From assembly GCF_030272615.1 (NCBI RefSeq), contig NC_081413.1:561600445-561664444 (forward strand): DNA of 64,000 bases, read 5' to 3'. The position numbers were made by a program, and so were the translations under genes. Every line of letters starts with the position of its first letter. Positions within the stretch are counted from its first letter, which is position 1. This stretch comes from Cryptomeria japonica. Lineage: Eukaryota > Streptophyta > Pinopsida > Cupressales > Cupressaceae. This document shows positions 56,370 to 64,000 of the stretch, piece after piece. The notes beneath the pieces are model-generated. The model was not told the origin of the DNA. It did no database searches and saw nothing but the letters and a program-made list of their open reading frames with translations.

Positions 56370-59240
56370 TTGAAGACACTTGAGGAAGGTGAAGGTATAG
56401 GGTTTGCATTAGTAATGAAGCCTAAAGAGGAAAACAAGAAAGAGCGGCCAGATTTGCCAATAGAGGTTCAAGACCTATTGAAGAAGTTCAAAGGAATAGT
56501 GAGTGATGGACAACTAGCTACCTTACCTCCTAAAAGAGTAATAATCCATCAAATAGACTTTATTCCCAGAGCATCCTTACCTAACAAGGCAGCTTACAAA
56601 ATGACTCCCCAACAAAATGTTGAGATTGCCAAAAAAATCCAAGAGCTTTTAGACCAAGGCCTAATTAGGAAAAGCATTAGCCCTTGTGTTGTACCTACCA
56701 TTTTATCCCCAAAGAAAGGTGGTACCTAGAGATTGTGTACTGACTCTAGAGATATAAATAGGATCACCATAAGATATAGGTTTCCAATTCCTAGAATACA
56801 AGACCTAATGGATTGTTTGGGGGAAGCCAAATAATTCACCAAGATTGACCTTAAAAGTGGATACCACCAAATTAGGATTAAGGAGGGTGATGAATGGAAG
56901 ACTGCATTCAAGACAATAGAGGGTCTTTATGAATGACTTGTGTAGACGTATAAAAATGACCATATTCCTAAATGAATATTTTGTGTTCATTTATCTATTT
57001 AATTAAATCCAATTTAATTAAATTATCCACATTCTTCTATTTTATTAAGTAAATTACTCAATTTATTTAAATAAAATTCACTATACCATTTAATGAATAA
57101 ATCATTTTTATTCAATTAAATCCCCCATAGCCACTTTTAATTAAATTCAAATTTAATTAAATGGTTATCCTAAATTGAATAAATCTAATTTATTTAATTT
57201 CCCCAAATTGCAACCAAATTGAATTAAATTACTTTATTTCAATTAAATCCTATTATCCCTCTATCCACTTGCAAAATCCCAAACCCCTTTCTAATCCCTT
57301 CTAGAATCTTCTAAATGCTTCTAATTAACCTAACCCCTCCTCTAAACTTTGTCACATCCCTAAGCAAAGGGAAGTCACTTCTCAAAACCTCAAAGTCTTT
57401 GATAACCATTGAAGGCTTCCAACTTTCAACCACTTAATCCCCAAAGTCTCCAATAACCATTAATGGTTAACTCAAACCCTCCTACATGGTTAAAACATTT
57501 GTTTTGACTCAACCTTCATCCAACCCAAGGGTCTCATCAGGCCTTTAATGCTTTGACCATGATTATCTCTTAATCATTTGCACAAAGGTTTATCCTTGGA
57601 TTAAATCTTAATCCATTGGGTAAGCCTAACTTAAGCTTAACCCTTATCTCTAGATAACCCTAAGGTCTTCTCAGACATTTAATGCCTCCAACCTCTTCTC
57701 TCAACCCAACCCTATGTTGACACTTCTCACCATTTCATTGGTGCCAATTACAAACATGGATCCCCAACTTTCACACTCAACCCTTGATTGAATCTTTAAA
57801 TCCTGACCATCCATTGCCCTATTTTTGCTATAAATAGAGTTCTCATTCCTCCATTACAGATCTTCCTCCAAATTTGAAGCATTACACTTATGCTCAAATA
57901 CTTTCAAGCTTTCATATCATTTTTATGCTTATCATTTAGCCTCTTTTAGAATAGAAAATAGTCTAAATATGCATGTTTAGAATACTTTCTTTATCATTTA
58001 GCTCATTCATAGACTAAATATATCATACTAACCTTGTCATCTTATCATCTAGTTTATTGCATTTCTAAGATCATACATAGCTTAGAATACACATCTCATT
58101 CTAAAAATCATCAAAGCATCCCTCGTTCTCGCATTTGCCATCCCTAAACCATTTTGCTCAATGATCTGAGAGCAAAAACATTGGTTTGAGGGACATTGTG
58201 AGATAGAGAACCATGGGACCCACCTTGGGAAGCTAAGTAACACATTGTTGCTCCATAGCTTGCATCAAGAAGTCCTGTGTGTGTGTGTGGACTAGTCTTT
58301 CTCATTATTTTCACATATTAAGTTTTATAAGCCCACTTTTCCACCATACAACTTGTAATTCCATTTGGCTTATCCAATGCTCCAAGCACCTTCATGAGAC
58401 TCATGAATGAAATGATGAAGGACTTCATAGGTAAATTTGTGGTGGTATATCTAGATGATATTCTTATTTTTAGTAAGAATAGAGAAGATCATATTAATCA
58501 TTTGCAAAATGTATTACAAAGATTGATGAAGAGAAGATAACCATGAACTTGGAAAAGTGTGAATTTGTTAAGTAGGAGTTGGTTTACCTTGGGTTTGTGT
58601 TGTCTCAAGGAAACCTCAAGATGGATCCCAACAAGGTTGAAGCCATAGTAAATTGGCCTACTCTTAAGTGAGAAATAGAGGTGAGAAGCTTCCATGGGCT
58701 AGCTCAGTATTACAGGAAGTTCATTAGGAAATTTAGTGCTATATGTGAACCAATGTTGGACACCATTAGAGGTGGAATGAAGGAAAAGTTTCAATGGAAT
58801 GAACAAGAAAATGGAGGCTTTTAAACCTTGAAAGAGAAGATAGCTACTCAATCGGTGTTAGTGTTGCCTAGTTTTCAGAAACTCTTCACAGTGGAATGTG
58901 ATGCAAGCAATGTTGCAGTTGGTGTTGTTGTAAGCCAAGAAGAAATATCAGTAGCTTTCCATAGTGAGAAGATAAGTGATGCAAAGAGGAAATACTCCTC
59001 ATATGACCTGGAATTATATGCTTTAGTGTAGGCCTTAAGGAAGAGGATACACTATCTCCTTCCTAAGGAATTTGTGGTCTATACAGACAACCAAGCTTTG
59101 AGATTCCTAAACTCACAAGACAAGCTTAGTCACAAACACATGAAGTAGGTGGAGCATATGCAAGCATACACATTCACAATCAAGCACAAAAAATTTCAAT
59201 TAAACTAGGTTGCTGATGCATTGAGCATAAGACTTTTGAC
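56370..59240 (+). pseudogene. pol (RT-RH): Element D reverse transcriptase and RNase H, split by a solo LTR
   Basis: RT begins after a linker: DGQLATLPPKRVIIHQIDFI (56507-56566), then [33 protein letters not shown] (first catalytic Asp, near 56848) and [12 protein letters not shown] up to the solo LTR at 56941. It resumes at 58356 with [20 protein letters not shown] and [13 protein letters not shown] (catalytic Asp pair, near 58450). A frame disturbance near 58530 follows. RNase H shows [35 protein letters not shown] and VVYTDNQALRFL (58828-59110). Stops include TGA at 56934, probably from a Trp codon. One RNase H only, unlike element B. Confidence 0.87.
56941..58350 (+). mobile_element. Solo LTR of the B family inside element D RT
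   Basis: 1,410 bp from TGTAGACGTATAAAAATGAC to CACCATACA, collinear with the B 3' LTR (29803-31208), with a perfect TSD ACTTG (56936-56940 and 58351-58355). A TATA box lies at 57829-57836. No internal sequence is present, so it arose by LTR-LTR recombination of a full element. Joining its flanks restores the RT reading frame of D. It independently defines the B-family LTR ends. Confidence 0.94.
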
Positions 59241-60744
59241 AATACAAGAAATTCAGTTAGGGAGAATAGGTGTTGATAGTTTTAGAGACCTATACCTGGA
59301 TGATGAAGACTTCTCAAATGCCTACAAGATTTGTAAAGAGTATAAAAATAATATTCATAGTGAGAATTTAAATTTTACCTTGCAAGATGGGTTATTGTTT
59401 AGAGGAGGACAACTTTGTGTGCCTAGAGGGTCAATGAGAGAAAATCTCATACAAGAGAAGCATAATGGCAGCCTTAGTGGTCATTTTGGAGTCAACAAGA
59501 CTCAAGAGTTGGTTTAGAGGTATTACTATTGGCCTAGGATGAATCAAGATGTAAAAAAGTATGTGGAAACTTGCATTGTTTGTCAAAAGGCCAAGGGCAC
59601 TTCTTCAAATGTCAGTTTATACCAACTTCTTCCCATACCAAATAGACCTTGGGAGTGTATTAGTATGGAATTTGTAGTAGGTTTACCAAGGAAAAAGCAA
59701 GGATTTGACATCATTTATGTCATCGTGGATAGATTTAGTAAGATGACCCACTTTTTACCTTGCAAGACTACTCATGATGCATGCCAAATAGCTCATTTGT
59801 TCTTCAAGGAAGTAATAAGGATACATGGTTTACCTATGAGCATTGTTTCAGATAGAGACTCAAATTTCATGAGTCATTTTTAGAAAACACTTTGGAAAAA
59901 ACTTGGCACCAACCTATATTTTGGATCAACCTACCATCCTCAAATAGATGAGTAGACTGAAGTGGTAAATAGGAGCTTACAGAAATTATTGAGGTGCCTT
60001 ACCAAAGAGTATGGTCAAACATGGGATCAAGTGCTACCACAAGCTGAATATGCTTACAATGACACAACATATAGAACCACCGACAAGAGTCCTTTCAAGG
60101 TGGTCTATGGTCTTCACCCAAGGGGTATATTGGAGCTAAGGGATTTAGGAAATGTAGCTACAAGGAGTGGATATGCAAAAGACTTTTCTGAGTCAATGAA
60201 GGAGGTACATGAATCAGTCAAGCAAGCATTGAAGGACAACACAAGTAAGATCAAGCAAAAGGTTGATGAGAGAAGGAAGAACCTACAATTATAAGTAGGA
60301 GATCTTGTAATCATGTACCTAAACAAAGAAAGGCTACAACAAGGAGTAACTAACAAGTTGCAAATGAGAAGATTGGGTCCATGTGCCATTCTAGCCAAGT
60401 ATGGAGAAAATGCATACAAGGTGGACCTACCTAGTTACATATGATTGTCACCGGTTTTCAATATGGTAGACTTAGTTTCTTACAAAGGACCAATTCAAGG
60501 TTTAGATTGCAATCACCTAGAGGTATTAGATGATGTAAATAACCTTCAAATACTAGCAAGACCAAATCCAAAGGCTGGAAAGGTATTGAGTTCAAGGATC
60601 GCTAAGAAGACAAGACACCAAATATATTGGGAGAACCTAATCAAGTGGCAGGGTATGGATGATGTTGAAGCTACATGAGTGCTTGAGACAGAGTTTAAGA
60701 AGTTAGGCATTGATCAAAATCTAATCCCCAAGGAGGTGACTTAG
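59221..60744 (+). pseudogene. pol (INT-CHR): Element D integrase with chromodomain-like C-terminus
   Basis: The zinc-binding part has HNGSLSGHFGVNK and CIVCQKAK (59460-59595). The catalytic core has WECISMEFVVGLP where chromovirus integrases have Asp, so the first catalytic residue is now Glu. MSIVSDRDSNFMSHF holds the second Asp, and TEVVNRSLQKLLRC the Glu. The GPY-like part (RRLGPCAILAKYGENAYKVDLP) is near 60370-60440. The C-terminus, HQIYWENLIKWQGMDDVEAT then VLETEFKKLG, matches the chromodomain pattern of aromatic and acidic residues (60610-60700). Chromodomains guide chromovirus integration to marked chromatin. Stops are present, for example 59517, 59881, 59953, 60294, 60442 and 60676. 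Confidence 0.87.
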
Positions 60745-60750
60745 ATTTCT

Positions 60751-60764
60751 TTTGTTTGGGAGAA
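60751..60764 (+). other. Element D polypurine tract
   Basis: TTTGTTTGGGAGAA adjoins the LTR start. It is short and impure, but in the expected position. Confidence 0.5.
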
Positions 60765-62180
60765 TGGTACAAGAGCACCTAGGACTTAGGCTTATAGTCC
60801 TTTCACAATTTTAGCTTTTACTAACCTTAGCCAATTCAGGTTCCTAATAAGGACTCCAGGAGGGTCCAAGGAGTGTGTGTGATATTTTTTTTGAGTCAAG
60901 TGTAGGCCTAGTTGAGTTGGTTTTCTTCCTAGGTTTGCACTTTGTGAGTAGGTGATAGTTTGAGTAGTTGAAATGACCTTCTTGATGGTTAAAAGTGGCA
61001 TAACTTGGTGTGAGAATTAGAGAGGTTTATAATGGTCTTAGTAATTCTTAAAAATTCTTGTGTAATGACTTTTAATAGGTTGTTTAGGTTGGCAAAGCAA
61101 AAAGTGGAAAGTTGTAAAAGTTGTCATGACAACTTTTATCCTAAATGAGCTTAGCGGTGGAGTTAGAGATGGCACAATGCCCTAGAATTCCACCACATGT
61201 GGGTAAGACTATTAAACCTCATCTTCCACTATTACCAAGGTTGGAAGTTTGATTTGGTAAGATTAACAATCTGAAACTACTCATTTTCGGACTGTTATCA
61301 CAGTTTTGGTCTTATTTTGCATAAAATGTGAATGATAATGGATTGAATCCATTGATCCAGTTATGTATTGAAGTTATTTGTTGTGTTATAGTGTCATTTG
61401 TTTCATTTCAAGATTTTTAGATATGGTGTGTTAGTGTATTCATTGTTTTGTTTCCAATCAACCAGTTGTGTCTTGTAAATATCAATTTCATATAAAATGG
61501 TTGCTCCATAAAATCCCTCCGTGCTACCGACATAGTCTATTGGGACATGGAAGGAAACCCATTGTATAGTGAATATATGTAGGGAGGAGTTTTATAAGTG
61601 AATATTGACATGGTTACCACCTTGTTCTAGGCAAGTCCAGGAGCAACCCGACTAGAGAAGACAATGTAAAATTTAAGAGCATAGTGCAGAGGTGGACACA
61701 AAACCTTAGCCTAATCATTTAGAGAGTTTTAAAAGGTCCATATAGAGTTTCCACTATTAGGAGAAGCCTTGAAAAGACCTTTAGATACCCATTCATCAAA
61801 TTTGAAGAGTCACTGTCAGTTAAGAGGCCTAGAAACCCTTTCAAACCCTCATTTTTGGGTTAGGGCATTGTACAATGAGTTGGGAAACCAAAACCACGAA
61901 AATATGTTGGGGATAGGTGAATTATTGAAGGAAAATAAAACTCTTTGCAAGGTATTTTGGACCATTTTCCTCAAAACCCTTGAAAACCGAATTTTGGAGG
62001 CCTAATAGGGGGCTCATTCCTTGTAGCTCTATTTCTAGAAAAAATGGTGAAATTGATAAGAAAGATAGTGAAGGAAAACCACAAATGGACCTAAATGGAA
62101 TTCATTCCATGGGAAAGGCCACCTCCACACCTCTACAATGACTCACAATAGTATGGGGGTGAAATTGACAAGTTGTTGTC
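60765..62180 (+). repeat. Element D 3' LTR, truncated in window by element E
   Basis: Begins TGGTACAAGAGCACC and is collinear with the 5' LTR up to the base equivalent to 54412. There element E interrupts it. The inverted repeat AAGTTGTCATGACAACTT occurs once here (near 61117) but in a longer direct-repeat context in the 5' LTR. Confidence 0.88.
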
Positions 62181-63704
62181 TATTGGCAATATTGCATTAT
62201 AACAGACAATGAAAGATTGTTGGCATTTTATAAAGGATATTGAGAAGGTTGTTGATGATTATGGACATAACTGATTAAAGATGTTTTACTGTCTTGATAT
62301 TATTATTTTGTCATTGATGTCAAGAAATTGATTTTCTAATTCAGTATGATGTTGCCATATCTTGAGAAGTATGATATGAAGATTATAAAGATGTCAGCAA
62401 AAGACACAGGAAAGAATATGATGAATAAGGGGATGAATAAGGTATTCAATGGGCAACTACTACCAAGTTAGACAATGATGAGATCATGATGTTTTAGATT
62501 GTTTTAACATCATACATATGTTGTAAATTGTAAAGGTTAATATTATACTATGTTATCAACCAAAGAACCTAGTCGGTAAACCCTAAGGTTATCGCTATTG
62601 GTTAATGAAGGCGAAATGTCTACCGAGTGAAGTTTAGTATTCACCGAGTTGTTACCGAGTTGTAACCGAGCTATAACAGAATGCATTAAATGTTTACATG
62701 CGGTATTTAATGAAGGAAGCTGATGAGCTAGAGCAGATTAAATGATTGGTAAGCCGTGGAAGAAGTTTGTTAACAAATCTAAGGCAAAGAAAAGTCGGCA
62801 TGAAGATCTACAACTCAGATTGAACCGCAATACCTGGCACAAGTTCCAAGACTAGTATGCAAGTTCCAAGGTGGGGTAAAACATTTTTAGATCAAAAGAT
62901 GCATTGAACCTGGACAAGATTGAAGATCCGATGGCTATTACTGATCATGGGAAATGTGATCAAGGAGATTAAGCGGTTATCTAATTGTTTATAAATAGGA
63001 AACTGTTGATAAACAATGTATGCGGGCAAGTGTATGCACAGGGATGCTACATAGTGATTACCAAGCACAGAAGCTTGAAGACCTGTCATAATAACAGAGT
63101 ATAGAAGCCCAGTAGATAGACAAGATTAGTTCTATGTCTAGATTGTATTGAACAAATAAGAATCTGCTTTAGTATTGTAGATGTGAAGTTGCAGATAGAT
63201 TTTTATTACTGTTATTTTGTGAAAGTGACAGAAAATCTCTTAACCGAGTAGACTTAACAGTCTTATATATAAATCCTCTAGCAAGGTGACATTCTGATTG
63301 AGTGTTTGAAATCCTTTGACAAGGTCACTTCTAACAAAGTGAAGATCCTAACAGATCTAAGGGAAATCCCTTAATCGGGTCACATCTAGCAATGTGTTTG
63401 TAATCTTTAACAGGATTTGCTTTTAACCGAGCATACTCTAGAAGAGTATATTTCTTAGTGGGTTTGAAATCCCACAGTGGTTTTTCCCTATTTAGGTTTC
63501 CACGTTAAATGTGGTGTTATGAGGTTTATATTGTTCATATGCTTTTGAGGTTGTATGTTTAATATTTTTGGTTATATTGCTGATATATATGTTACCGAGG
63601 TTGAATCTGATGTTTTTATGGATGATTAAGTTTGTATGATTCACCCCCCCCTCTCATCTTGTTGGCTATTGGATCTGTACCTATATTTAGTATCAGAACT
63701 ATCA
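62181..63704 (+). repeat. Element E 5' LTR
   Basis: About 1,524 bp. ACCGAG words lie at 62622, 62643, 62654 and 62665 with spacings 21, 11 and 11, and further ones near 63244, 63426 and 63595. A C-run followed by TCTCATC (63643-63660) precedes the 3' end. Both ends are inferred, since the partner LTR is outside the window. Confidence 0.65.
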
Positions 63705-63706
63705 AT

Positions 63707-63718
63707 TGGTATCAGAGC
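63707..63718 (+). other. Element E primer-binding site
   Basis: TGGTATCAGAGC, a perfect match to the initiator tRNA-Met PBS, two bases after the LTR end. Confidence 0.9.
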
Positions 63719-63768
63719 TTTGGACTCTGGAAGGAAAGTTTAAAGGCACTTGAGTTAAAGATCCAAAT

Positions 63769-64000
63769 ATGTATAAGAGGGATGCACCAAAGTTGAATAA
63801 GTCAAGTTTCTCTACATGGCAGAAAAGGATGAAGCTACATCTATCAAGAATTGGAGAATATGTTGTATACTATCTAGAGAATGATTTTGTTGCATCGAGA
63901 ACCTATCCATTGAATATGGAAGAGATAAGGGCAAAGCAAGAACATATTCAAGCAATGATTGAAATAACATCTGCATTGATCGATTCAAAGTTTAATGATC
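63769..64000 (+). CDS. gag: Copia Gag of element E, N-terminal part, open to window end
   Basis: An ATG at 63769 begins MYKRDAPKLNKSSFSTWQKR and the frame stays open for 77 codons to the window edge. KLNKSSFSTWQKRMKLHL is the typical N-terminal copia Gag pattern (DUF4219/UBN2 start). YYLENDFVASRTYPL and KQEHIQAMIEITSAL follow in the expected order. The start is chosen because it follows the PBS by 51 bases and opens the conserved motif. It is partial at the 3' end. This is the only pol-type element in the window whose visible coding part has no defects, so it may be the youngest. Confidence 0.85.
   Translation, partial: MYKRDAPKLNKSSFSTWQKRMKLHLSRIGEYVVYYLENDFVASRTYPLNMEEIRAKQEHIQAMIEITSALIDSKFND

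Larger units (their letters stand above)
52991..62180 (+). mobile_element. Element D: Ty3/gypsy chromovirus-like LTR retrotransposon
   Basis: 5' LTR 52991-54626, tRNA-Met-type PBS, gag with zinc knuckle, protease, RT, RNase H, integrase, C-terminal chromodomain-like segment, PPT and 3' LTR 60765-62180. The 3' LTR is cut by element E; about 214 bases of it should continue beyond the window. The left flank is TCAGG; the right TSD copy is not visible. A B-family solo LTR (56941-58350) interrupts the RT. Integrase followed by a chromodomain is the chromovirus arrangement. Many stops make it inactive. Confidence 0.88.
62181..64000 (+). mobile_element. Element E: copia LTR retrotransposon, 5' part
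   Basis: Sequence unlike the D LTR begins at 62181. The 5' LTR (62181-63704) starts TATTGGCAAT, probably a mutated TGTTGG start, and ends ACTATCA. A PBS and an open copia gag frame follow, and the element continues past the window. The five bases before it are TTGTC; the matching TSD copy is not visible. It carries ACCGAG words in its U3 like element C. Confidence 0.8.

Overview
This window is plant nuclear DNA made almost entirely of retrotransposons. It holds Ty3/gypsy, Ty1/copia and LINE elements in nested insertions, most with coding frames broken by stop codons. I found no convincing host gene, tRNA, rRNA or bacterial-type feature. The AT-rich sequence, the very long elements and the abundant decayed copies fit a large-genome land plant. 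A gymnosperm is plausible, but I cannot prove that from the sequence.

Layout. (1) 1-31208 is the 3' part of a giant Ty3/gypsy element (called B), of Tat/Ogre-like organisation: gag, aspartic protease, G-patch, reverse transcriptase, two RNase H domains and integrase. It has a 4.2 kb 3' region with an antisense gene of the plant mobile domain family, then a polypurine tract and a 1.4 kb 3' LTR. Two copies of a second LTR family (A1 2501-10460, A2 14293-22042) are inserted in B with target-site duplications. Family A encodes Gag plus a protease-like domain and no reverse transcriptase or integrase, so it is non-autonomous. (2) B sits in the 3' end of a copia element (F, LTR 31263-32199). F abuts, and probably interrupts, an older copia remnant (G, primer site 32359, gag 33422-35111), which is itself split by a reverse-strand solo LTR (33534-34765). 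(3) 35112-37280 is AT-rich and unassigned. (4) A plant L1-type LINE (37281-51147) is split by element C (37410-45510, TSD AAAAT). C has copia-type LTRs but no pol. It carries a coiled-coil/zinc-knuckle ORF and a single-frame ORF of about 1,146 codons that I do not recognise. (5) 51247-52227 is a decayed reading frame of unknown function, followed by an ACAT-rich microsatellite. (6) 52991-62180 is a chromodomain-bearing Ty3/gypsy element (D). Its RT is interrupted by a solo LTR of the B family (56941-58350, TSD ACTTG). (7) D's 3' LTR is interrupted by a young-looking copia element (E) from 62181. Its gag frame is still open at the window end.

How the parts relate. A must be mobilised in trans by some autonomous element. 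B can be only one candidate, because its LTRs differ from those of A. Joining the flanks of A1, A2, C, the reverse-strand solo LTR and the solo LTR in D restores reading continuity of the interrupted genes, which supports the boundaries. Most in-frame stops can be explained by C-to-T or G-to-A changes, as expected for deamination of methylated cytosine in silenced plant DNA.
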